Both the position numbers and the translations under genes were made by a program. Of a stretch of DNA of 64,000 bases, positions 53,092 to 64,000 are shown piece after piece (positions within the stretch are counted from its first letter, which is position 1; each line of letters begins with the position of its first letter). The notes under the pieces are model-generated. The model worked only from the letters and a program-made list of their open reading frames with translations, was not told the DNA's origin and ran no database searches. The stretch covers positions 930,001-994,000 of the forward strand of contig JALRMH010000001.1 in NCBI GenBank assembly GCA_026119935.1, in the 5' to 3' direction. This DNA is from Endothia cerciana. Taxonomy: Eukaryota; Ascomycota; Sordariomycetes; Diaporthales; Cryphonectriaceae.

Positions 53092-54289
53092 AAGGCGAGG
53101 TATAGATGAGATCCAATGGCGAGGGTCGGAGTCAAAAGAAGAAAAAAAAAAAAATTTCTTTAAAAAAGGAAGGAAAAGAAAAGAAAGGCGTTGGAGCTGC
53201 TGCGAGCATACGAACAAAGTCTCGCTAGACTTTGTGCTCTTCTCTCCAGTGTAACACTTTACTCGAAATCACCTGCCAGCCGTCTGATCTCAAACAGACC
53301 GCTTAACCTGTTCAATAACAACATCCCTGAATGAGTCAGGTATTGTTCGTTCGACGGGTGGAGTTCTCGAGTACAGTCATGCCGGCGGGAATTTGTATAA
53401 CTCACCTACCTGTTCTAACTAATAGACAGCCCCAGGAGCGTCAACACAAAGTTTTGGGTTTTTACACACTCTCTCTCTTAATGGTTAAATACAACCCCAC
53501 AATTGTGTTTCAGTCTTTCGGGCAAGGACTTGGTTTCTCATGACTCCAAGAACCTCAAGGCCAGAAAAGGCTTTCGCGCACGAAGTGAATACCTACTTGG
53601 TAATGTGGCTTGTGTGAGTAACGATTCGAGTCGTATTTGCTTCCCGATGTTGAGGATTTCGTCAATTCCCCAGTCTTCAATCTCGATTAGCGAATCCAGA
53701 CAGCTGGAACTATAGTGCTCGTTCCTCCGGACATCGGCCTCACCCTGCATGCGCTACGCAGCTTGGACCTTCAAATTTTTTTAATTTATTTTTTATACCT
53801 TTTCCTTCCCAGGGAGAAGACTTAAAACCCGCCGTAGTATACGGAGTAGAGACTCCTCAACGCGAGGCATGGGCAGCCTAGCGAGAAGCGGCTAACCATC
53901 ATGGGGGGGAAATATGAGGATCAACAGCACCAGAGGAGGGGAAGTGGATGGAGCTGAGAAAAGAGCCATGAGGGTTTTGGACGGGGGACGGCGTCCTATA
54001 CAGTTCCAAGCTGGGCCAGTGAGGAAGCATATCGGAGCTATTCGTTATCTTATCGAGACCAGGGTCCCTATTTCTTTTTTTATTTTAAAATCTTAGCGGG
54101 CACTGGAGGGGTCTCTTGTATGAATCACAGCCTCCCAACTTCTCAACTTCAGCTTCTACGGATTGTCAATTGGGCGTGAAAAGAGGGCGGACAGGGTGAC
54201 TTGAGCTTCAATTGGCACTTCATCGCCGTCCTTCGCCGTCTCTCGCCGCCGTGTGCCGTCTCCCACCCCGTCCAACAGCTCCCCTCATC
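53092..54289. other. Intergenic region: FRS2 3' flank and CPSase promoter
   Basis: 1.2 kb. It contains an A-rich patch after FRS2 (near 53143-53185), a perfect CPC1-type ATGAGTCA at 53331-53338, and T-rich patches near 53777-53803. No arginine-attenuator-like upstream peptide was seen. No gene recognised. Confidence 0.5.
53331..53338. promoter_or_regulatory. CPC1/Gcn4-type site (ATGAGTCA)
   Basis: A perfect RTGASTCA match about 240 bp after the FRS2 stop and 950 bp before the CPSase start. It may be a distal site for the latter or chance. Confidence 0.35.
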
Positions 54290-57200
54290 ATGGCGCCGAC
54301 CATGTCCTTGGGAGGTCGAGCTCCCGCCCTCCTCCGACATGGTCGCCGACTCCCAGTTCCTGCAGCGCACTCGATCAGGACCTTCACAGCAGCAAACGCC
54401 AATGTTGCCAACAGGTTACCCTTCCAGACCAGGCAGTCCCTCCAGAAGAGGAGTTTCCTGACCACCGCCCGACGCCTTGCGACCGCAGCCGCCCAGTCCG
54501 CGCCGAACCCACAGGCCTACATCCAGAGCGGCGTGGTCAAGCCCAAGGAGAATGTGGATGTGAAGAAGGTGCTGGTCATCGGCTCTGGTGGTCTGGCAAT
54601 TGGCCAGGCTGGAGAGTTCGACTACTCAGGTACGTCGTCGGCGGCCCTCAGCAGCTGTCAAGAGCTGTCGGGGCGGTGACGGATGAGTCACGCTACTTAT
54701 TATGATGGGACGTGAGTTCTGACCAGGAAGGACGACTATACAGGCTCGCAAGCTCTGAAGGCACTGAAGGAGGCAGGCGTCAAGTCCGTCTTGATCAACC
54801 CAAATATCGCGACCATCCAGACCAACCACTTCATCGCGGACGAGATCTACTACCGTACGTGCGCATCCCGATGGCTTCGCGCCATATCCCCGCCTCCGCC
54901 AAAGAGAGATTTGTCAGGCTTGTCTTCACTATCTGGGACTTGGTTGATACAATGCGGCTCTTCTGCAGCGCTTTATAACTCTGCCCAACAGTGGCAGGAG
55001 GCCAATTGCTGACCTTGGCCCCCTCTAGTCCCCGTCACCCCCGAATACGTCACCTATGTGATCGAGCGAGAAAAGCCTGATGGCATCTTCCTCTCCTTCG
55101 GTGGGCAGACCGCCCTGAACCTTGGCGTCCAAATGCAGCGTATGGGATTATTCGAGAAATACGGTGTCAAAGTTTTGGGCACCAGTGTCCGGACACTTGA
55201 GCTTAGCGAAGACCGTGACCTCTTCGCCAAGGCCCTGGAAGAGATCAACATCCCCATCGCAAAGTCCATTGCTGTCAACACTGTCGAAGAAGCGCTCGAC
55301 GCCGCCAAGAATATTGGATACCCCATCATCGTTCGTGCCGCCTATGCTCTGGGCGGTCTCGGCTCCGGTTTCGCCAACAATGAGGAGGAACTCCGGAACA
55401 TGGCCGCTCGGTCATTGACCCTCTCACCTCAGATACTGGTCGAGAAGTCTCTCAAAGGCTGGAAAGAGGTGGAATACGAGGTCGTCCGGGACGCCAACAA
55501 CAACTGCATTACTGTCTGCAATATGGAGAACTTCGACCCTCTGGGCATCCACACCGGCGACTCGATTGTTGTCGCGCCCAGCCAGACCCTGAGCGATGAG
55601 GAGTATCATATGCTCCGGTCAGCTGCCATCAAGATTGTCCGTCACCTGGGGGTCGTTGGTGAGTGCAACGTTCAATATTGCCTGCAGCCAGACGGTCTGG
55701 ACTACAGGGTTATTGAGGTCAACGCCCGTCTCTCACGGTCCTCTGCTCTCGCATCCAAGGCGACCGGATATCCTCTTGCGTACACCGCGGCGAAGATCGG
55801 TCTTGGCCACAGCCTGCCTGAGCTTCCTAACGCTGTGACGAAAACGACAACTGCAAACTTCGAGCCCTCGCTGGATTACATCGTCACCAAGATTCCTCGG
55901 TGGGATCTCTCCAAATTCCAACATGTAAAGCGTGACATTGGCAGCTCTATGAAGTCAGTAGGCGAGGTCATGGCCATTGGACGTACCTTCGAAGAGTCCT
56001 TCCAGAAGGCGATTCGCCAAGTTGACCCGAAATTTGTCGGCTTCCAGGGTGACAAGTTCGCTGACCTGGACTACGAGCTGCAAAACCCGACGGACCGTCG
56101 CTGGCTGGCCGTTGGCCAAGCCCTGCTGCACGAGAATTACACCGTTGACAGGGTTCACGAGCTCACCAAGATTGACAAGTGGTTCTTGCACAAGTTGCAG
56201 AACATTGTGGATTGCACCAAAGACCTTCAGGCGGTTGGCGAACTTGAGGGCCTCAAGAAGGATCTCGTGATGAAATCCAAGAAGATGGGTTTCTCTGACA
56301 AGCAGATTGCCCACGCCGTGAACAGCACCGAGGACAAGGTCCGCGCTCTTCGTCTGCAATACGGCATCAGGCCATGGGTCAAGAAGATCGACACTCTCGC
56401 TGCCGAGTTCCCTGCTGATACAAACTACCTATACACCACATACAACGCCTCAAGTCACGATGTGACGTTTGACGACCACGGCACTATCATCCTGGGCAGT
56501 GGAGTGTACCGCATTGGTAGCTCCGTCGAGTTTGACTGGTGTGCCGTGAGCGCTACTCAGGCCCTGCGAAAGATGGGCCACAAGACGGTCATGATCAACG
56601 TAAGTTGAACCTCTTTCTTTCTATTTGTCCGACTGGACACACCCGCCTTCTTGGTGGAATACCCCAAACACCTTCGAAGGCAAAGCGATGCGAATAACTC
56701 TTTCAAATGCGGCCCCTGCAACCTTGGTTTTCACAAGCAGAGCAATCCCATCAGTCATGAAAAGTCACTGCGCCATCGCCGGCACCTAGAAGCCAAGTCG
56801 AGCCCTGCACTTCCTGGGCTCTCCTCGGCTCACAGCCCCGTACTCTTGTTGGAACGTTTACTAACTCGCTATCACTCGAAAAGTATAACCCGGAGACCTA
56901 CAGGTAAGCCGCGAGGCCTACTAGAGACCAATATTCATGTTCATATTGTATTAACCTAATTACAGCACTGACTTCGATACCGCTGACAAGCTCTACTTTG
57001 AAGAGTTGAGCTACGAGCGTGTCATGGATATCTACGAACTCGAATCTGCCAGTGGTGTCGTTGTCTCCGTCGGAGGCCAGCTGCCCCAGAATATTGCTCT
57101 TCGTCTCCAGGAGACTGGAGGCGCGAACGTTCTCGGCACTGACCCCAAGGACATTGATAAGGCTGAGGACCGTCAGAAATTCTCTGCCATTCTGGATAGC

Positions 57201-58490
57201 ATTGGCCTCGACCAGCCTGCATGGAAGGAGCTGACCTCCGTCAAGGAGGCTCAGGCTTTTGCTGAACAGGTTGGCTACCCCGTGCTCGTCCGCCCCAGCT
57301 ATGTCCTGTCTGGTGCCGCCATGACCGTTATCCGAAGCAAGGATGAGCTGAAGGACAAGCTTGAGGCCGCCAGCAACGTCTCGCCTGACCACCCCGTCGT
57401 CATCAGCAAGTTCATCGAGGGCGCTCAAGAAATTGACGTCGATGGTGTCGCTTCCGAAGGCAAGCTGATCGTTCACGCCATCAGCGAGCACGTCGAACAG
57501 GCCGGTGTTCACTCTGGTGACGCTACCTTGGTGCTTCCTCCCGCCTCGCTGGATGAGAATACTATGGGGCGTGTCAAAGAGATTGCGGAGAAGGTTGCGA
57601 AGGCCTGGAATATCACTGGACCGTTCAACATGCAGATCATCAAGGCTGAGGACCCTGAGGGGGGTCAGCCACAGCTCAAGATTATCGAGTGCAACCTTCG
57701 TGCCTCCCGGTCCTTCCCCTTTGTCAGCAAGGTCCTTGGAACCAACTTCATTGACGTCGCCACTAAGGCGCTCGTCGGCGAGGACGTCCCTGCGCCAACC
57801 GACCTGATGGCCGTTAAGCGCGACTACCTCGCGACCAAGGTTCCACAATTTTCATGGACGCGCCTGGCCGGTGCCGACCCCTTCCTTGGCGTGGAGATGG
57901 CTTCCACGGGTGAGATGGCCTGCTTCGGCAAGGATTTGGTCGAAGCGTACTGGACGTCTCTGCAGTCTGCCATGAACTTCCGTGTGCCCGAGCCCGGCGA
58001 GGGTCTGCTGTTCGGTGGTGAGCTGAAGAAGGAGTGGCTGACCAAGATCATCGACTACGTGTCCCCACTCGGCTATAAGCTGTACGCTGCGGACAACGAG
58101 GTCAAGCAGTTCCTCGAGTCAACGGCTAAGAACAAGGTGGACGTTGAGGTCATAGAGTTCCCCAAGGAGGACAAGAGAGCCCTCCGTGAGGTGTTCAAGA
58201 AGTACGACATCCGTGGTGTGTTCAACCTTGCCCGTGCCAGGGGTAAGACGGTCATGGATGTGGACTATGTGATGCGTCGGAATGCGGTCGACTTCGGTGT
58301 CCCGTTGTTTATGGAGCCACAGGTATGTCTTTCCCGACCCATCCTCACCACTGCGGAAGATGGGCTAATCTTGATCATTCAGACCGCCATCCTCTTCGCC
58401 CAGTGTATGAGCGAGAAGCTTCCCCGGCCCGAGGGCATCCCGTCCGAGGTCCGCAGGTGGTCCGAGTTCCTCCAGGGAAAGCCTCTATAG
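54290..58490 (+). CDS. arg-3: Arginine-specific carbamoyl-phosphate synthase large subunit (mitochondrial)
   Basis: Predicted 1168 aa from six exons: 54290-54629, 54744-54854, 55029-56599, 56884-56903 (20 nt), 56966-58322 and 58383-58490. Introns are 114, 174, 284, 62 and 60 nt; the last keeps frame. The Arg/Ser/Ala-rich N-terminus (about 80 residues, with KRSFLTTARRLATAA) is a mitochondrial presequence. The first CPSase half (KKVLVIGSGGLAIGQAGEFD; RAAYALGGLGSGF) makes carboxyphosphate. The second half (GAAMTVIRSKDEL, IIECNLRASRSFPF) phosphorylates carbamate. A C-terminal MGS-like domain follows. The presequence and the stand-alone large subunit mark the arginine pathway enzyme (Neurospora arg-3, yeast CPA2), not the pyrimidine multifunctional protein. 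Its small subunit is not in this window. Confidence 0.95.
54683..54690. promoter_or_regulatory. CPC1/Gcn4-type site inside intron 1 of arg-3
   Basis: ATGAGTCA, a perfect RTGASTCA match, lies in the middle of the first intron (54630-54743), about 395 bp after the start codon. Arginine genes are CPC1 targets. An intronic activator site is plausible but unproven. Confidence 0.4.
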
Positions 58491-58593
58491 GTTTAAAGTG
58501 GCTTGATAGGGTGTAAGGTTATCAAATGCGGGGAGTCCCAGTGACCTTGGTCTATTTTCGCTGGCGTTGATGGGCTTCTAGTGTCATTGCGTT

Positions 58594-58658
<65 letters not shown>

Positions 58659-60036
58659 TTAGGCGTGGCATCTGAAGAAAAAAAGAGAGAGAGAAGCAAT
58701 GGAGAAAGATACCAAGCAACGGTGGCTCTTTTCTTGTTAGAGGAATTTGAGGACGCGTGGGAGTCGAGGACCTCTAAAGATTTGGGTTATAGGCCCGGTG
58801 TGTGATGGGAGATAGATCTGGTGTTATGGGCTATCAAAAGTCAAGTTCTTCCGCATGCAGGATTATAATAAGCAAGTAAACATAAAACAGCCCTTTTGAC
58901 CTTGAAAAATATCCTCTACAGGGCCTTGTTGTGACTGCTCATCTCAACATCGTACGTAATAATAGTTTACAACAAGTAGACAGCGGCGCTAGCTATACTC
59001 CATCTGATACATGTCTGTCTAGGCCGAAGACGAAGAGGTTGCTCATGAAGTCTAACATTAGTACCCAGGATGGAGTAAAGCGGATGAGGCTTTACTTAAG
59101 AGACCCAGAAACTCCCAGATGTATAGCAAAGTGACACGGGCTCGGCTTTGTACTGTCGCCAATGCAGGACAAATCTCTCCGTCCCAGGACGGGCGGGCTT
59201 TCCCCCCCTGCGCGAAATAGGAACAAACCCTGGACACTCCACTGAGTACCACCCCGTCTTGGCGGAGTGGCCAGTGGACGCCAGGCGAGAACTGACAACG
59301 GTTGCAGGTCTACGAGGGTGCGTACCAAGCAGTGTCGCGCCCTAGAGGCCTCTCACTCCCTGCCTTGCGATGGACCGTCGCGATGTCAAGGCCGGGCCAG
59401 GGCACTTCGTGTGCGTACGAGCCGACCAGGATATCCAGTGGACAAGTCTCGACCTCACAAGGAACAGGACAATATGGCGGGCTGGGTCTGATCAAGGGAG
59501 GCATGCAGGCATGCCTTGCTCTGCCACATCAACATCAGCAATAGTCTTGTCAGATCACATCACAACCCAGAGGAGGCTATCACCATCGTGACCACCCCTT
59601 CCCTCACCGAACGGGTAAGACACAGTCTACGTAGGTAATGACCCGTCCCTTGATTTGCTATCTCTAACCTCTCCCGAGTTTTGGGACTCATGATGCCGCT
59701 GCGGCGGTATGATAACTAAAAATACACGCTCTGTACCATGTCGGTTGATTTTCTTTGCTTCCATTCTTCCGCTGTTCCTCTCTGACCATCCATCGACCAT
59801 TCAACTCATCTATTGGCCAACCCGATAGAAGCGCCGGTGGAGAAAAATCCCGCCGTGATATCATCACTCTGATAAGTCTCTGGCTGGTCTGATCCCCGAC
59901 TACCTGATATCATGATTACTCAATCTGGTAGACTCGAAAAGCAACGGTCGCAGTGCTTGTAATGGAAGAGAATCGGTTTTTAACGACGCATCTTGGTAAG
60001 AGGTTGGGTGTCAAGAGCCCGGACTTGATCCGGGAT
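58491..60036. other. Convergent intergenic region
   Basis: 1.55 kb between the 3' ends of arg-3 (+) and AMS1 (-). It contains the TA/TG microsatellite listed separately. Short frames here show no domain. No gene recognised. Confidence 0.5.
58596..58657. repeat. Compound microsatellite (TA)16(TG)15
   Basis: About 33 nt of alternating TA followed directly by about 30 nt of alternating TG, in the 3' flank of arg-3. TG tracts on one strand favour Z-DNA and slippage. Confidence 0.95.
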
Positions 60037-63000
60037 TTACAGCTGCAGACGGAACGTGGCAACCTCGAAAGGCCGTAGGGTAACAGGGTAACTGCCCTCT
60101 TCATTCTTCTGCAGCTCAGCTTCGCCAGGGATCTCGTCCTCGAGAACGTTGACCTTTGTGACCTTCTTGACGTCCCACTTGGTGCCGATGGCGGTTCGGG
60201 AGCGGCCGCCAAGCGACTCGTACATGCGCACGATGACGCACCTGCCCTTGCGGACGGGGAGATCACCGACGGAGACGTCCTCGTCGTCCTCACCGCGCTT
60301 GACACAGTCCAGGATAACAGCCCGGTCTCCGACCAGCTTGACAGGGCTGTCATGGGACAGGGCGGCGATCGCGGGCTTGTAGTGGTGGGGCTTGCGGACC
60401 AGCTTGATGGGCGAGTTGAACTCGTAGCCTGCGCGAACAGTGGCAGGGCCCAGTGGACCATCGTGAGGCAGGATAGCGTACCGGATCTTGTGGTGGCCCA
60501 TATCGGCGTGCGCGTCTGGTGCCTTGGGGGCGCGGAGCAGAGACAGGCGCATGAGGTTGCCAACGGTAGCGAAGCCATATTTGCTGTCATTCAGGATGGA
60601 GACGCCGTAATTGGACTCGGACAGGTCGGCGAACTTGTGGTGGCACACCTCGAACTTGGCCATGTCCCAGTCGGTGTTGTAGTGGGTGGGGCGCTTGACG
60701 ATGCCGTACTGAACTTCGTAGTTGGCCTCGGTGTTGCGAACATCAACCGGGAACTCGACCTTGAGGAACTTGTGGTCTTCATGCCACTCAACCTCGGTTT
60801 CGACTTCGACATAGGAAGGCTGTCCCTTGAGCGCAGCGCTCAGGGAGACGGTGGAGACCAGATGGCTCTTGTCGCTGATCTGGACACGGCTGGTGACGGC
60901 AACGCGGAAGGGCTTGTTCTCGGTAATCTTGGTATCGTGAACAGAGAGCTCCTTGCGACTGTCGAGGTGATACCACTCCACGTCCCAGGCCTGCCAGTAG
61001 AGGGGCTTGTCTTCGAAGATGACGAACTGATTAGCCTTTCCGCCCTTGGCGAGGACCTCACGGTCGGCCTTGCGGTCGTACACCGAGGTGATGACGCCGT
61101 TCTCAACCCGGACCTTGAGCTGTTCGTTCTGCATGGCGAAGACTCCATTGGACAGCTCCTGGACAGAAACGGCAGTGCCCTCTGCAGACAGGGCCTTGAA
61201 AGGCTTCAAGTCGAGCAGCGGTCCGTCGCCGCAGGCAACAGCAACTTCCTCGTCGGAGATTGGAACGAGCTGCTTGCGGGGCCAGAACAGGGCATTCAGC
61301 ACAGCGCCCTCCTCAATTGTTGTGGTCTTGACCTCGGGGAGGCCAATCGCCGCGGACGCCTCCGCGATCAGTTTGTGACCAATTTCAAAAACCTCAGCAT
61401 AAAGCTGTCGAATGTTCAGCGTTGTGTCCTCAGGAATAGAAGATCGTGAGAGGAGGCTAAAGAAATCCCTGATTTCCTCACTCACCTCATCCGAATCATC
61501 GTAACACATCTCGATGCAGCTACCGGGCAAGCAGTCGTGGAACTGGCAGAGAAGAACGGCCTCCCACATCTTGTCGATACTAGCCTTAGGGTATTTGTAG
61601 TCCTTGCTGTTCAGGGAAGCAATGGTGGCGTAAAGCTCCACGGCTCTCAGCAGAAACTCGGCCGCACGGTTGTTATGCTTGTTGTTGGCCTGAGTAGTGT
61701 AGGTGCCACGGTGCAGCTCGAAGTAGAGCTCGCCAAACCAAGTGACGAGTTTGTCAGACTTTGGCATCAGCTGGTCGAAGAAGTCGTCGACAGTCTTACC
61801 CATGTGGATGCGAGGCACGGCGCCGGTACCTGTTGTGTCAGCCATGCCGCGGCAACGTCGAAGCTTCTCCATGTGCTCGACAAGGGGCCCACCACCGCCG
61901 TCACCCTTGCCAAAGACGAGGAGTGACGTGTGATCCTGATCCATCGACTTGTGCTTTGTAATGCTTCGCTTTACGTCACCGTAGTGGGCACTGGCCGTGT
62001 AGGTCTCCGAAGGAGGCATGTGGCACAAGACCTGAGATCCGTCTAGGGCAACCCAGTTGAAAGTGGTATGTGGGAAGTTGTTGATGTTGTTCCAGCTCAG
62101 CTTCTGAGTCAGGAATCGGTCCATGCCAGCAAGTCGGCAGAGCTGGGGAAGCTGAGCGGAATAGCCGAAGGTGTCAGGAAGCCAGAAAGTCTTGGAACGC
62201 TCTCCGAAATTGGACTCGAAGAACCGCTGACCGTAGACGAATTGGCGCACAAGAGACTCCCCGCTTGGCATGTTGGTGTCGTGCTCGACCCAACTGCCGC
62301 CGATAGGGTTGAATTGTCCGGTCTTGACCTTCTCCTTTACCCGGTCGAAAGCGTACGGGTAGTACTGCTTGAGCCACTTGAACTGTTGGGCCTGGGAGCA
62401 GGCAAAGTTCAGCTCTGGGTATAGCTCCATCAGGTTACATTGGTTGGTCCAAGACCTCGCTACCTTGCGCTTGGTCTCGGCCCATGGCCAAAGCCAGCAA
62501 GTGTCAATGTGGCAGTGACCGATGCCGTAGACCATGGGCTCTTTGTCATTGTCGTAGACCTCGGCGGAATCGACGTTGCCAACGTACTCTCTAGCGATCT
62601 CTCGAGCCTTCAGAACTGAGTCTTTGTCATCCACGTTGAGGGCTTCGATCATGCGGTTGGTAGTATTCAGAGCCTTGTGCTGCTCCCAGGACTCCTTGGG
62701 GAGCTCCCTCGCAGCGTCACCGATGATCCACATGTCGACGTAAAGCTGGCGAGCCTGCAGGTTGACGGCAACAATGTCGGCTTTGCTCAGGTGGTACGTC
62801 TTCTGAGGATTCGGAGGTGTGATACCAGAGCCGTTGCCGAACATCTCGTTACAAGCGACCTCGATGTAGAACGTGTGCTCCTTTCCATCGCGGAAAGATT
62901 CGGGCAGAATCCACTCAGGACGCTCGCTCGCGCTGAAACCCTGAACAGGTTTCCCGTCTTCAGTCCAGACCATGCCTTCGTTGCCCGCATCCCAGTGGAA

Positions 63001-63449
63001 CTCAAGGTGCTCCCTGTCACGAAGCTCCTCGGGCACGGCGAGCCGGACCTTAACCCAGTGGGTCGACCATGCAGGTCCAAACTCAGCGCCGACCTTGATG
63101 TGCCTGTCAAACTCTTGCGACACGGCGTCCTCGAAAGTAGGACGTCCCAGATTGGGAGCAGACCACATGTCGAGGTACACGTGAGGCTCACCTGTGGCCT
63201 CGCCATCTTTGAGCAGTCTGTCGCCGAAGGCTTTAGTACTTAAGACATATAGAAACAGAAACAAGTGGTCTGGGAGAGAAGGACTGCGTACGCCTGGAGG
63301 TTCCACTTTTCGTAAGCCCCAGTCTTGTATGTGCCCTCGATCCGGTCAAGGTATAGCTTCGGAAAGGCCTTGGCGACGGGCTTTTGGATGATGACCGGGT
63401 AGTCGACCTCTGGCTTCATAAGCCGGGCAATGTCACGCTCACCGCCCAT
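60037..63449 (-). CDS. ams1: Alpha-mannosidase, GH38 family (vacuolar Ams1 type)
   Basis: Predicted 1119 aa from exons 63449-63292 and 63238-60037 (53-nt intron, GTACGC...TTAAG). The N-terminal Ams1-type region (DYPVIIQKPVAKAFPKLYLD) precedes the GH38 catalytic domain. Zinc-site GHCHIDTCWLWPWAETKRK lies near residue 290, the nucleophile region FWLPDTFGYSAQLPQL near 408, and the third zinc region is WVEHDTNMPSGESL. The mid-helical and beta domains follow to the C-terminus (FEVATFRLQL). No signal peptide is visible. Yeast Ams1 is cytosolic until delivered to the vacuole by the Cvt/autophagy route, and it trims mannose from free oligosaccharides. The frame is open for about 70 more codons upstream of the ATG but without another ATG, so the upstream part is taken as 5' leader. 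Confidence 0.92.
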
Positions 63450-64000
63450 GTTGTCGTTGCCTTCGGCAGGAGCAGCGGGAGCGAGAAGAGTAACTGGCAG
63501 GACTTTTTGCAGAATGGGAGTGTCGGGAACTCGCTGGGGCTGCCAGATAAGGGCCTCCTCGGTGGTAATTAGCTCGAGCTTCTTGCGAGGGTGATTCTCT
63601 CTGTCGTTCGGAGTAGCAGCAACGGAAGCTGCACCACCACAGGAGTCGGCCTCGTCACCCACGCCGGCGGGAGGTTCAGCTGAGGAGCTAATTCAGAGGG
63701 AAGTTAGAGTCAGTGGAAGCGCTGCCTAGCATAGCCAGCGATAACGATAGCTATATCTACGGTCCAAGGAAACCGCGTGAAATGCGAGCAATAATCAATG
63801 GTGGTGATGATGATGATGTTGCTTGGGAATTTGGAGAGGAGCAATCGAGGTGAGGAGCTGTTGCAACGAAGTATCAAGTGACCGAGGGAGCTACCGTGTG
63901 GTGAGGCAATGCGGCAGCAGAGTGCTCCACAGGAGCTTCGACACGCTCCAATCGAGTCCTCCTCCGCATTCTGGGTGTTTGACCCGACGCAACGGGTACC
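63450..64000. other. 5' leader/promoter of AMS1
   Basis: 551 bp up to the window edge. It contains an in-frame open stretch without ATG, a possible intron acceptor (GAATTAG) on the minus strand near 63690, and (GAT)-rich sequence near 63803-63819. A second gene cannot be excluded at the edge. Confidence 0.45.

Noticed and set aside
53092..54289. Arginine attenuator peptide uORF upstream of arg-3
   Set aside because: No matching short upstream peptide found; that element belongs to the small-subunit gene in other fungi.
59255..59340. tRNA-like start (TGGCGGAGTGGCC) in the arg-3/AMS1 gap
   Set aside because: No matching acceptor stem or GGTTCGA-type B box at the right distance.
60352..61449. 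365-codon open frame on + opposite AMS1
   Set aside because: It lies fully antisense to the conserved GH38 coding sequence and has no domain; it follows from GC-rich codon use.
1..64000. Transposons, CRISPR arrays, secondary-metabolite cluster
   Set aside because: No terminal repeats, transposase, reverse transcriptase, regular spacer arrays or PKS/NRPS sequences were seen.

Overview
The window is nuclear DNA of a filamentous ascomycete (Pezizomycotina, most likely Sordariomycetes). The genes have short introns (mostly 47-120 nt) with GT-AG ends and branch points such as TACTAAC or GCTAAC. Coding sequence is GC-rich, intergenic gaps are 0.1-4 kb, and the gene set is housekeeping: BRR2, NPL4, ORC3, RFC2, arginine-type CPSase, SEC66, LRG1. 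I saw no operons, CRISPR arrays, rRNA or tRNA genes, transposons or secondary-metabolite cluster. All gene models, intron boundaries and protein lengths were spliced by hand from the sequence and are predictions.

Layout. 0-6 kb: a possible gene end at the left edge, a mitochondrial HMG-box DNA-packaging protein (+), a conserved unknown protein (-) and an ERG26-like sterol dehydrogenase (+). 6.5-13.6 kb: the LIM/RhoGAP protein LRG1 (-) and a multipass membrane protein carrying a degenerate alpha/beta-hydrolase domain (-). 13.6-17.9 kb: a 4.2-kb stretch with no recognisable gene. 17.8-26 kb: a proline-rich/poly-Asp unknown (+), a UBE2Z-like E2 with a second UBC domain (-), RFC2 (+) and a coiled-coil unknown (-). 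26-39.4 kb: BRR2 as a single 6.6-kb open frame, a PWWP protein with a TFIIS-N-like domain, and ORC3, all on +. 40-53 kb: a small unknown (+), SEC66 (-), NPL4 (+), a mitochondrial PPR-like protein (-), RCL1 (+), a DUF1746/Dsc4-like membrane protein (-) and cytosolic PheRS alpha (+). 54-64 kb: arginine-specific mitochondrial CPSase large subunit (+) and GH38 alpha-mannosidase AMS1 (-, 5' leader at the right edge).

Functional themes are DNA replication (RFC2, ORC3), RNA processing (BRR2, RCL1), ER translocation and ER/Golgi protein quality control (SEC66, NPL4, Dsc4-like), ubiquitin conjugation, and amino-acid metabolism (CPA2, FRS2). Possible shared regulation is visible in two places. Two MCB-type ACGCGT boxes lie exactly 20 bp apart in front of RFC2. 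CPC1/Gcn4-type TGASTCA sites lie in front of FRS2 and inside intron 1 of the CPSase gene.

The most unusual locus is the E2 gene at 19896-21697. It encodes a UBE2Z-type UBC domain followed by a second E2-like domain. It is built from eight exons, including exons of 12, 22, 33 and 34 nt, and it has one GC-AG intron. The 12-nt microexon sits directly after the catalytic cysteine codon, and skipping it would keep the frame.
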